Shown piece after piece: positions 9,178 through 16,959 of a DNA stretch of 64,000 bases. Location of the stretch: positions 49,476-113,475 of the forward strand of contig NZ_JHXZ01000017.1 in NCBI RefSeq assembly GCF_000621565.1, written 5' to 3'. Origin of the DNA: Butyrivibrio sp. LB2008. Its GTDB lineage: Bacteria; Bacillota; Clostridia; Lachnospirales; Lachnospiraceae. Each line of letters opens with the position of its first letter. Within the stretch, counting starts at the first letter, position 1. A program made the translations under genes and the position numbers. Under the pieces are notes generated by a model. The model ran no database searches. It was not told where the DNA came from and saw only the letters and a list, made by a program, of their open reading frames with translations.

Positions 9178-12100
9178 TTATTCCATAAATTTAAACGACA
9201 TGAAATCAAAATAGCTTCCGGGCAGGAAGATAAATGACACATCCCACTTTCCGCTTCTGTTTCCGATGTCAAAAGTTATGGAAGCATAATCCTGTTTTTC
9301 GGGAAACTCAAGTAATTCCCGCTCCTCTTTTCCGCTCTCTTCGTCATAGAAACGAAGATGTATTGTATTTGCGCCCTTTATGGCTCTTCCCGTTATTACA
9401 ATACTGTTTGCTCCTTTGTCTCCGAAATCGAGAATACCAAAGCCTACAGTCACATTGTTTCCGATACCCTGAATAATATCATTCAGCCTCAGGAAGCTGT
9501 CGCCGTAGATTGAATCTGCGTCCGGCGCCATTATTTCCGTATAAGTTCTAAGCTCTTTTTCAGTGCCGTCTGCAACATTCCCTCCGATTCCTTCGGCCAC
9601 AAAGTCAAGCTCCGAGATTACTTTCGCAGAGTCAGCGCCGTTATATGCTTCGCATCTTATTTTAAAATATCCGTCTCCCAATGCAGTGATTATGGCTCTA
9701 TTACCGTCTGCACTTACCTGTGCAAGTTTTGTATCTTTCCCTTTTCTGTTGAGCACCCTGAATTTAAGCTTCTGCATAGGCGCGCTTGCAGGGAAAATTT
9801 TTGCCGTGACAACGGTCGACTTCACATCAGGGCTCAATTTCTGTCCTTTTTCGGAAAAGAGCTTGATCGTCCTTATATCTGTCTTTTGCGTCAGCTCTGC
9901 ATCAACCTTAACAGGCGCTCCTTCCTTGTCAACCTTTACAATAGCAAGAAGTTTTCCGCCAAAGAGCCTTCTGGTATCAGCCTGATAGCTGTCAAAATCG
10001 GTACTGTCACCATTATCAAGGCCTATCAGCTTTCCGCCCTTTACAGAAACATGCACATAATTATTTGCATTTTCTACAGGATTCCCGTCAGCATCAAAAG
10101 CGCTTATTTCCGCAAAAACAAGATCACCGAATGTATTCTCGGCATCCGCCTTTATTTTTAGCGAAGCTACATCTCCAAAGGATTTTCTTTCATCCCTTGC
10201 GATTATATTGCCCACCTCATCATATGCCACCGCTTCAAGTGTTCCTTTTTCATATATAACGCTGTAATCGGCCAGTATATGATTGCCGCTTCCGGGCTTA
10301 TTACTAAGTTTATGCGCTCCAAGGCTCTTTCCGTTTAAGAAAAGTTCAACCTTGCAGCAATTGCTTGCAACTCTGACATCTATACGCTGACCTTCATTAA
10401 AGTCCCAGTAGGGAAAGACATGCACAAACGGATCTTTCTCGCAGCTTACCCATGCCGATTTCCACACATAATATGCATCCTTGTTAAATCCCGCAGTGTC
10501 AATAAGTCCAAAATAAGAATTCTTGGTCTGATAAGGCGTAGGCTCGCCTATATAGTCATAGCCCGTCCAGACAAACTGTCCAAGCGAATACTTAAGATCT
10601 CTGTCATTGCAGATTGCGTACTCATAGTTCTCGGCTCCCCAGCCGGTCGTGCTGTTTCCAAGAGACGAACACTGAAGATCCGTATCCATCAATATCTTTT
10701 CTCCAAGAGGGAAATGATATATATTCCTGCTGTGAACCAGTGAATAAGTCTCACTTCCGTATATGATCCAATCGGGATTCTTCTCATGGTGTTTTTCATA
10801 TAGTCTCTCCGCGTAGTTATAACCTACAACTTCAAGCTCATCAGCACATTTCTGCGCATTTTCCCACGGCATATAATTGGAAGCCGACGTAACAAGGGCG
10901 TTCTTTAAAGGATCAAACTTTCTGACAAGCCCTCTGAGCTCTTTGGTTATCTCCACACCGCGCTCAGACGCATGAGTATCATAGATTTCATTTCCGATAC
11001 TCCACATGAACACACTCACGTGGTTTCTGTCTCGTTTTACCCAGCTCTCCGCATCCTTCTCATGGAAGTCTCTCCAGAACTGCGCATAGTCATATTCCGT
11101 CTTTGCTTTCTCCCACATATCAAAAGCTTCCGAGATAATTAAAAATCCCATCTCATCCGCAAGATCAAGAAGTTCAGGAGCATAAACATTATGCGACAGC
11201 CTGATTGCATTTACACCAAGTTCCTTAAATTGGCATAGCCGTCTTCTCATTGCATTTTTATTAAAAGCAACTCCGAGTGCCCCCAGATCGTGATGTATGC
11301 AAACACCTTGAAGCTTGGTATGCTCTCCGTTTACAAAAAGACCTTCCGCAGGGTCGATTTTCAGATCTTTAAAACCGATATTGATTTTTGTCTTCTGAAT
11401 ACACCTTCCATCTATCGATAACGTAACTTCAAGTTTATAAAGATTAGGATTCTCAGGGCTCCACAATTTTGGATTTTTTATGAAAAAAGAAATCTCTTTT
11501 TCGCTGGATGAATCTATCTGTTTAGACAATGCACACGTTTTTTCTTCGGCACCTACATTACCCTGTCCGAGCGGCTTAACTTTACCGTCTGCCTGTCCGA
11601 ATAAGTCAACTTCACTGTTTTCCGGTCCGATTAAATCAAATTCTCTGTTTTCATCATCAAATAACCTATACAGCACTTCCGCTTTTCCGGCCTTTGTTCC
11701 CAAAATTTCCGCCTGTAGCGTAAGTTTGTAGTCTTTTCCCATTTTCTTGGAATGAACATAAATGCCATTCTCCGGTATATATGTGTCATCAAGCTCATCT
11801 ATCCATACATTTCTGTAAATTCCGGCGCCCGAGTACCATCTTGAACTTGGATATCTGCATCTTACACCGACATATATATCATTCTCGCCTTTTTTCACAT
11901 AATCGGAGACATCAAGCACAAACTGCGTATACCCGTTCTTCCACTCTCCGGCTTCCTGTCCGTTTATGTACACGATGCTGTCCATGTAGATACCGTCAAA
12001 TATTAAAAATGTCTTTTTATCAGGATTTACTACTTCAAACCTGTTGCTGTACCATCCGGTATTTGTACCATACAGATTATGAGGATCCTCGATCATCCAA

Positions 12101-12213
12101 TCATGCGGAATCTCAACGCTTGTAAACTTATCTGCACTCTTTACAGCAGTCTCGTAACCGGTGCCATATTCAGACTTCCAAAACTTCCAGCCATCGTTAA
12201 AGAGTCTCTTCAT
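9178..12213 (-). CDS. Glycoside hydrolase family 2 (beta-galactosidase-like)
   Basis: 1011 residues without a signal peptide, so probably cytoplasmic. The N-terminal sugar-binding domain (about 1-150, with WYSGAGIYRNVWI), an immunoglobulin-like domain (150-280, carrying an Asp/Glu-rich insertion) and the TIM barrel (about 290-580) are in normal GH2 order. The acid/base glutamate is E409 in MWSIGNEIYD and the nucleophile is E488 in YGSETYS. A DUF4982-like domain and a C-terminal bacterial-Ig-like and carbohydrate-binding region follow. It would hydrolyse beta-galactosides or a related plant oligosaccharide; GH2 also contains glucuronidases and mannosidases, so substrate is uncertain. It is monocistronic, with its own promoter and terminator. 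Confidence 0.9.
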   Translation of the reverse strand: MKRLFNDGWKFWKSEYGTGYETAVKSADKFTSVEIPHDWMIEDPHNLYGTNTGWYSNRFEVVNPDKKTFLIFDGIYMDSIVYINGQEAGEWKNGYTQFVLDVSDYVKKGENDIYVGVRCRYPSSRWYSGAGIYRNVWIDELDDTYIPENGIYVHSKKMGKDYKLTLQAEILGTKAGKAEVLYRLFDDENREFDLIGPENSEVDLFGQADGKVKPLGQGNVGAEEKTCALSKQIDSSSEKEISFFIKNPKLWSPENPNLYKLEVTLSIDGRCIQKTKINIGFKDLKIDPAEGLFVNGEHTKLQGVCIHHDLGALGVAFNKNAMRRRLCQFKELGVNAIRLSHNVYAPELLDLADEMGFLIISEAFDMWEKAKTEYDYAQFWRDFHEKDAESWVKRDRNHVSVFMWSIGNEIYDTHASERGVEITKELRGLVRKFDPLKNALVTSASNYMPWENAQKCADELEVVGYNYAERLYEKHHEKNPDWIIYGSETYSLVHSRNIYHFPLGEKILMDTDLQCSSLGNSTTGWGAENYEYAICNDRDLKYSLGQFVWTGYDYIGEPTPYQTKNSYFGLIDTAGFNKDAYYVWKSAWVSCEKDPFVHVFPYWDFNEGQRIDVRVASNCCKVELFLNGKSLGAHKLSNKPGSGNHILADYSVIYEKGTLEAVAYDEVGNIIARDERKSFGDVASLKIKADAENTFGDLVFAEISAFDADGNPVENANNYVHVSVKGGKLIGLDNGDSTDFDSYQADTRRLFGGKLLAIVKVDKEGAPVKVDAELTQKTDIRTIKLFSEKGQKLSPDVKSTVVTAKIFPASAPMQKLKFRVLNRKGKDTKLAQVSADGNRAIITALGDGYFKIRCEAYNGADSAKVISELDFVAEGIGGNVADGTEKELRTYTEIMAPDADSIYGDSFLRLNDIIQGIGNNVTVGFGILDFGDKGANSIVITGRAIKGANTIHLRFYDEESGKEERELLEFPEKQDYASITFDIGNRSGKWDVSFIFLPGSYFDFMSFKFME

Positions 12214-12293
12214 ATGTTTGGTCTCCTTTTAACTCAATAGCGTTATTATCTGATTATTTAATCATACATTAAATATAAGTTTTTTTCGACGTT

Positions 12294-12370
12294 AAATGTG
12301 CTGACACGTTGACAATTTGATAAATTATAACACTACGCAATTGATCAAAAGTCAGCATGTCAGCACATTT
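12294..12370 (-). promoter_or_regulatory. Extended -10 promoter of GH2 enclosed in a 13-bp dyad
   Basis: Perfect arms AAATGTGCTGACA (12294-12306) and TGTCAGCACATTT (12358-12370) enclose 51 bp. Inside, on the minus strand, TGTTATAAT (extended -10, TATAAT at 12324-12329) points toward the GH2 gene with about 110 bases of leader. The right arm with its T-rich flank could also end the transcript of the DJ-1-type gene. The dyad could therefore be an operator pair, a terminator, or both. Confidence 0.5.
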
Positions 12371-12375
12371 TTATC

Positions 12376-12960
12376 TTAAATATATCCCATACCCGTTTTT
12401 ATAACGTTTGTCTTCTCTTCTCCGATAAGTCTTTTAACCAGCTCATAAGCGACCTGCGGAGCCGTCTGCGGGCAGTACGATGTTATGATATTGTCATCGA
12501 TCACGACAGGTTCATTTATCACATTTACGCCAAATCCCGCAAGTTCTTTCTGCCTGTAGGCATCGCACAGATGATATGTTGTGCCTTTTCTTCCCTCCAG
12601 TGCTCCGCTCTTTCCGATTGGAAGTGCCGCAACGCAAACACTTGCTACAGTCTTCCCGCTATCGTTGAACTTACGGATAAGCTCAAGAAATCTCTCATCA
12701 TATGCTTCTTCGAAAAAGCCGAAATTATGATCTCCTCCGGGAATTGCAAGTGCATCATAATCATTTACATCTATTTCATCTATGAGTTTATCTGTATTTA
12801 TCTTGGTTTCCCAGAACGCACTTGGCACTTCGCGTTCAAATCCGCATGTTTCAAGTTCAACATCATATCCATATTCACTCTTCGCCCAGCCTGCCACATC
12901 ATAAAACGGCGCAAACTCAAGCATTTCAAAGCCCTTACAACAAAACAGCAATATTTTCAT
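12376..12960 (-). CDS. DJ-1/PfpI family protein
   Basis: 194 residues of the class I glutamine-amidotransferase-like fold. The nucleophile-elbow cysteine is in TVASVCVAALPIGK and the conserved glycine-rich turn is ALAIPGGDHNFGF. Members include deglycases, chaperones and small-molecule amidases, so the substrate is not defined. The ribosome site is AGGAGC before ATG. It follows the TIGR04076 gene by 12 bp and is likely cotranscribed with it and with the GNAT gene. Confidence 0.85.
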   Translation of the reverse strand: MKILLFCCKGFEMLEFAPFYDVAGWAKSEYGYDVELETCGFEREVPSAFWETKINTDKLIDEIDVNDYDALAIPGGDHNFGFFEEAYDERFLELIRKFNDSGKTVASVCVAALPIGKSGALEGRKGTTYHLCDAYRQKELAGFGVNVINEPVVIDDNIITSYCPQTAPQVAYELVKRLIGEEKTNVIKTGMGYI

Positions 12961-12972
12961 ATCTCGCTCCTA

Positions 12973-13284
12973 TCAATCTAAAACTTGTTCCAGCTTAAAA
13001 ACTACAGGTCTTGTTCCGTCTGTACAGCATAAGATCTTTGTTTTCGGATTCTTATACCAGTCGTTGATTATATTATCTCCACTCATCAAAGCGCATAGAG
13101 AAGAATATATATCAAGCCATGCAACAGGGCAAAAGCCTTCCGGCATAACAGCTCCGCCTTCATAGAAAAACTCATCTCCTACTTCAAGCAAAGGACATGC
13201 TCCGGACTCTTCCCCATCCACCAGATACTCTTCAGCAAGATCCCCGTAAAACTCTTTCCTGATCACAGTAATTTTTACTCTCAT
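12973..13284 (-). CDS. TIGR04076 family protein
   Basis: 103 residues matching the small TIGR04076 family by its pattern: VKITVIRKEF at the start, ACPLLEVGDEF, then CPVAWLDIYSSLCALMSG and a final strand ending RPVVFKLE. Four cysteines (two in the CP motifs, one in SSLCAL, one in ILCCTDG) may bind a metal or iron-sulfur centre, but no function is established for the family. Its ribosome site and start codon lie in the third copy of a 32-bp tandem repeat that begins in the stop codon of the upstream GNAT gene. Confidence 0.75.
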   Translation of the reverse strand: MRVKITVIRKEFYGDLAEEYLVDGEESGACPLLEVGDEFFYEGGAVMPEGFCPVAWLDIYSSLCALMSGDNIINDWYKNPKTKILCCTDGTRPVVFKLEQVLD

Positions 13285-13376
13285 ACCTAAAAAATTTCTC
13301 CTCCGTTACCACATATACCTGAAAACTTTCTCTCACGTTATCACGTATACCTGAAAACTTTCTCTCTCGTCACCAC
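13283..13376 (-). repeat. Three tandem 31-32 bp copies of a translation-initiation region
   Basis: Read on the minus strand, copies 13345-13376 and 13313-13344 are each 32 bp, begin GTGGTGACG / GTGATAACG and end GTTTTCAGGTATA. The third (13283-13312) has the same frame but carries GGAGGAG and the ATG of the TIGR04076 gene. The first copy overlaps the last codons and stop (TGA at 13370-13372) of the GNAT gene. Confidence 0.85.
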
Positions 13377-14086
13377 ATCCAGAATATTGTTCCTTCAGAC
13401 TTGGTTAAGCCAAGTTTTTTCTGAAGTTCAAGTGATGCTGTGTTGCCAACGACAACTTGTCCGAAAGGTATATACCCCTTTTCAAGGGTTCTTCGTATCA
13501 TCTCTATCTCAAGAGCTGTGCCGTACCCCTTTCTTCTGTGTTCCTGTAACACCTGTAAGAGTCCAACACTACCTTCCATGTGCTCTCCTATAAATCCGAC
13601 AGGACAACTGTTCTCATACCCCATAACGATATTGCAACGCTCAATAAGCTCTTTCAGCTCTTCTTTACTAACAAGGCCATACTCTCTTGAAATAAGAGGA
13701 AAATCTTCCATTGTTGCCGTTTTGTATTCGAGCACATCATCCGCTTTAGGTGGCTCTTTTGATAAGAACGCCATCTGATAACACTCCATGATATTCTCAT
13801 AACCAAACTTATCAGCAACTCTCCTGCCAAGCTCCGCGTTGGATATCATTATAAGAGGTTTTGTTTCACCATTATTTTGCTTCGTATCACCAATATTTCG
13901 CTTTGTATCATCAATGTTTTGCTTCAAAATCTCCATTCCTTTTGAAGCATCATCGCAGGCCAGCATCAGAGCCTTGCTTCTCGTATCCTTAAGCAGTATT
14001 GCGTCATCTGTCTTTTCAATTATCTGTGCCGTTCCGCGCTTTATAACGCGATCTATATTCAAGTTTTCAATTGCATTTAAATCCAT
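13370..14086 (-). CDS. GNAT family N-acetyltransferase
   Basis: About 238 residues from the chosen start ATG at 14086 (MDLNAIENLN), which has GAAGAAGGA before it; an upstream in-frame start at 14104 lacks a ribosome site. The C-terminal half is a GNAT domain with the acetyl-CoA loop LQEHRRKGYGTALE and the end strand PFGQVVVGNTASLELQKKLG. The N-terminal part (about 1-110) is a GNAT-related or accessory domain, interrupted around residue 55-75 by a seven-residue repeat (DDTKRNI, GDTKQNN, GETKPL) encoded by 21-bp DNA repeats. The start overlaps the end of a truncated HAD gene. Substrate unknown. Confidence 0.85.
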   Translation of the reverse strand: MDLNAIENLNIDRVIKRGTAQIIEKTDDAILLKDTRSKALMLACDDASKGMEILKQNIDDTKRNIGDTKQNNGETKPLIMISNAELGRRVADKFGYENIMECYQMAFLSKEPPKADDVLEYKTATMEDFPLISREYGLVSKEELKELIERCNIVMGYENSCPVGFIGEHMEGSVGLLQVLQEHRRKGYGTALEIEMIRRTLEKGYIPFGQVVVGNTASLELQKKLGLTKSEGTIFWMW

Positions 14087-14270
14087 AATTAATTCCTTCT
14101 TCAAGCGTCATCTTCCCCATAGTCCGCGCATCTTCAGTCTCATGCCATGCCTTTCGAAAAGCCATGTGCTCAACTCCAAGATCCACCGCAATATCTTCAC
14201 TAAAATATCTCCTCCCATCAAACAACGACACCAGTGTTTCAAACATGTCAAAAACAACCGCTTTAATCAT
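14067..14270 (-). pseudogene. Truncated HAD-superfamily hydrolase (N-terminal remnant)
   Basis: Only 67 residues. They match the start of HAD phosphatases: AVVFDMFETLVSL (nucleophile Asp motif), then YFSEDIAVDLGVEHMAFRKAWHETEDARTMGKMTLEEGI, as in the cap region of these proteins. After LEEGI the sequence changes to NYGFKCN and stops inside the start of the GNAT gene. Full-length relatives are about 220 residues or more, so the catalytic core and later motifs are gone. The ribosome site (GGAGG) is intact, so it may still be translated. It looks like a deletion that joined the HAD 5' end to the GNAT gene; its DNA now supplies the GNAT ribosome site. Confidence 0.65.
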
Positions 14271-14359
14271 TTACTCCTCCGTAAAACCTGATTACATCTA
14301 ATTCTGTTTACTATAATACATAATAGCTCAATATCTTTACAACATTATGGTCATTTCGA

Positions 14360-14624
14360 AAAAGTGACTAAATCTGATCTAATTACAAATTTTAGTCACT
14401 TTTTAAAGGGAAATTCAGCAAATTCATAATGCAAAAGTGACTAAATCGTTTCAAAGCTCTTCATTTAGTCACTCTTCATGCAAAAAATTCCTGAATAAAG
14501 CAGAAAAAAGTGACTAAATTGATCCAAAATTCTTCATTTAGTCACTCTTCACGCAAAGCGTCTTAAAAATAGCGCTAAAAAAGTGACTAAATCAGCATCT
14601 TCTGCTGTTTTTAGTCACTTTTCT
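14360..14624. repeat. Four-unit dyad array A (period exactly 73 bp)
   Basis: This is the content of the 433-bp gap between the HAD remnant and ptsI. The left arm AAAGTGACTAAAT begins at 14361, 14434, 14507 and 14580, three intervals of exactly 73 bp. Each has a matching right arm (ATTTAGTCACT or close), and the GTGAC and GTCAC centres are exactly 31 bp apart in all four units (14366/14397, 14439/14470, 14512/14543, 14585/14616). Loop and inter-unit sequences differ, though units 2 and 3 share CTTCATTTAGTCACTCTTCA. On the minus strand the arms are followed by short T runs, so each unit could also act as a weak terminator downstream of ptsI. Confidence 0.9.
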
Positions 14625-14703
14625 CTCCGTAAATATATCTCTTAAATACCTTCTATAATTCAGAAGCGGCATTCTCTGCTTAAACACATTCTCTTTAACG
14701 TCT

Positions 14704-16407
14704 TCATCTTGCCGCAGCTTTTAGCGCCGCAATGACCTCTGCCTCTGTAGACAGTGCAAGCACCTGCTCTGCAAGAGCATCCGCGTCTGCCTTTGACCAC
14801 TTAGAGATGATGCTGCGTGCGGTCAGTACAAGGACTGAATTTACGCTGTATTCATCAAGGCCAAAGGAAATAAGAAGCGGTATCATAAGCGGATCTGCTG
14901 CCGCTTCGCCGCACATTCCGACAGGAATACCTGCTGCCCTTCCCGCTTCGATTATATTCTTGATCGAACGCAGCACAGCAGGCTGGAATGCGGAATAAAG
15001 ATATGCAACCTTTGCATTTCCGCGGTCAACGCTCATTGTATACTGCGTAAGGTCGTTTGTACCTATTGAAAAGAAATCCGCTTCTTTTGCAAGCATATCG
15101 GCTATAAGCGAAGCTGCCGCCGTCTCGATCATGCATCCGACTTCTATCTTTTCATCAAATCCGGTTCCTTCCGCCTTAAGCTCTTTCTTGCACTCTTCCA
15201 CAAGCGTCTTCACCGCACGGATCTCATCAACACAGGTAACAAGCGGAACCATGATCTTTGCCTTACCGAATGCACTTGCGCGAAGAATCCCTCGAAGCTG
15301 CGTCTTGTAAACTTCAGGATTTGCAAGACAATAACGTACCGCCCTGTATCCAAGGAACGGATTGTCCTCCTTCTCAAGCCCAAGATAAGGAATCTCCTTA
15401 TCTCCGCCTATATCAAGAGTACGAATGATAACCGTCTTGCCATTCATGGTCTCAATCGCCTCTTTGTAAGCTTCAAACTGTTCTTCCTCAGAAGGTAAAT
15501 GCGACTTGTCCATGAACAAAAATTCCGAACGAAAAAGACCTATACCTTCCCCGTCGCATTCTATAGCCTTCTTTGCATCCTTTGGCGTACCTATATTGCA
15601 GAAAAGCTCTACCTTAATGCCGTCCGCCGTAAGAGTTTCTTCCCCCCTGAAACTCTCAAGTTCAGCCTGCGCGCGTATAAATTCTTCCCTCTTGATAACA
15701 TATTTTGAAACTATCTCCCCGTCAGGATTAATATATACAACGCCTTCTGTGCCATCGACAACGGCGGTATCTTTATCTTTTACCTTCTCTGTAATTCCCG
15801 GTACAGAAAGAACGGCAGGAATCTCAAGCGCCCTTGCAAGAATAGCGGAGTGTGAAGTCTTTCCGCCAACTTCTGTGATGATTCCGACAACGTTTTCTTT
15901 TACTATCTGCGAAGTCATTGAAGGAGTAAGGTCATGAGCAACAAGCACAGTTCCCTGAGGCACTTTGCTTATGTCAACATCTTCTATTCCAAGAAGCTCT
16001 TTCAAAAGACCTGTTTTCACATCGGAAATATCAGATGCACGCTGGCGCATCATATCATCTTCCATTTTGGAAAACATTCCTATGAACATATCGCACACAG
16101 CAGTGACTGCTGCCTCGGCGCACTGTCCCGCATCGATCATCTTGTTCATCTCACCCGACATAGCGGGATCGGCGATCATTGCTATATGACCTTCCATAAT
16201 CTCAGCTTCTTTGGCCCCGATAGTTTTCCTTATATTATCGGCCATAGCGGATGTTTTAACTTTTAAAACCTCCACAGCCGCTCCAAGTCTGTTTTTTTCT
16301 GCTTCTGTATCTTCAATATGTTTAGCTTCAAATGACAGATCATAATCTGTTATAAGACAGATACTGCCAATTCCAATTCCTCTTGATGCTTCTATGCCTT
16401 TATACAT
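14704..16407 (-). CDS. ptsI: Phosphoenolpyruvate-protein phosphotransferase (PTS enzyme I)
   Basis: 567 residues, full length. Enzyme I takes phosphate from phosphoenolpyruvate and passes it to HPr in the cytoplasm. The phosphorylated histidine is H186 in GGKTSHSAILAR. The PEP-binding barrel shows FRSEFLFMD, GYRAVRYCLANPEVYKTQLRGILRAS and the active cysteine in GMCGEAAADP. The ribosome site GGGAGG precedes the ATG. It lies 130 bp downstream of ptsH on the same strand; the gap shows no clear terminator, so cotranscription is likely. It would serve the fructose permease upstream and any other PTS permease of the cell. Confidence 0.97.
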   Translation of the reverse strand: MYKGIEASRGIGIGSICLITDYDLSFEAKHIEDTEAEKNRLGAAVEVLKVKTSAMADNIRKTIGAKEAEIMEGHIAMIADPAMSGEMNKMIDAGQCAEAAVTAVCDMFIGMFSKMEDDMMRQRASDISDVKTGLLKELLGIEDVDISKVPQGTVLVAHDLTPSMTSQIVKENVVGIITEVGGKTSHSAILARALEIPAVLSVPGITEKVKDKDTAVVDGTEGVVYINPDGEIVSKYVIKREEFIRAQAELESFRGEETLTADGIKVELFCNIGTPKDAKKAIECDGEGIGLFRSEFLFMDKSHLPSEEEQFEAYKEAIETMNGKTVIIRTLDIGGDKEIPYLGLEKEDNPFLGYRAVRYCLANPEVYKTQLRGILRASAFGKAKIMVPLVTCVDEIRAVKTLVEECKKELKAEGTGFDEKIEVGCMIETAAASLIADMLAKEADFFSIGTNDLTQYTMSVDRGNAKVAYLYSAFQPAVLRSIKNIIEAGRAAGIPVGMCGEAAADPLMIPLLISFGLDEYSVNSVLVLTARSIISKWSKADADALAEQVLALSTEAEVIAALKAAAR

Positions 16408-16537
16408 AGATAATGACCTCCCGTAAAATGATTCCCGCGCAAAAACTACATCATAAAATACCTTCTATTTATTGATTTCTTCGCATACATATGGAACAAA
16501 CCAAGGAAATAACGATTAAAACAACATCTCCCAAATT

Positions 16538-16801
16538 TTAATCTCCGAGACCGCTCTCAATAAGCTCAACTGCTTTTGCAAGCGCTTCCTCTTCATCAGG
16601 ACCGTCGCAGGTAACCTCAACTTCGGCACCACACTTTATGCAAGCAGCCATGAGCATCATGACGCTCTTTCCGTCATACTTTGAACCGTTAACGCAAAGA
16701 TTTACTTCTGATGAAAAATGCATCATAGCCTGACTGAATACTGTCGCAGGACGCATATGCATTCCCTGTTCATTTACGATCTTTACTGTTTTTGAAACCA
16801 T
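16538..16801 (-). CDS. ptsH: Phosphocarrier protein HPr
   Basis: 87 residues, the normal size. The PTS phosphohistidine is H15 in GMHMRPA, and the Firmicute regulatory serine S46 is present in GKSVMMLMA, so HPr kinase control of CcpA is expected. Compared with the usual GLHARPA, the active-site loop has methionines at both flanking positions. The start has AAAAGGAG at good distance. It sits between fruA and ptsI, which makes the whole fructose PTS chain (EI, HPr, IIABC) contiguous. Confidence 0.96.
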   Translation of the reverse strand: MVSKTVKIVNEQGMHMRPATVFSQAMMHFSSEVNLCVNGSKYDGKSVMMLMAACIKCGAEVEVTCDGPDEEEALAKAVELIESGLGD

Positions 16802-16908
16802 TACACTTTTTCTCCTTTTATATGGATTATTGAATTAAAATACAGAAATCCGCACTTGCTGCAGATTCCGCGAGAACAAGATTCTTGAATTTGTGATTCA
16901 AGATATAT

Positions 16909-16950
16909 CATGATGTAGATGTCAAAAATATTTTCAACACCTACATCATG
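16909..16950. other. Ten-bp hairpin between fruA and ptsH
   Basis: CATGATGTAG (16909-16918) and CTACATCATG (16941-16950) form a perfect stem with a 22-base loop. The T-rich flank (TTTATTTTTTT) follows on the plus strand, the wrong side for the fru operon. On the minus strand it could only be a weak terminator or an mRNA-stabilising 3' end for fruA. A smaller hairpin (TCTTGAAT / ATTCAAGA, about 16882-16902) is adjacent. Confidence 0.5.
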
Positions 16951-16959
16951 TTTATTTTT

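Noticed and set aside
14360..14624. CRISPR array
   Set aside because: The repeats are 11-13 bp, alternate in orientation and have no cas genes in the window; the spacing is unlike known CRISPR types.
16909..16950. Strong terminator of the fru operon
   Set aside because: The T run is on the plus-strand side of the hairpin, the wrong direction for the operon; kept only as an unexplained hairpin.
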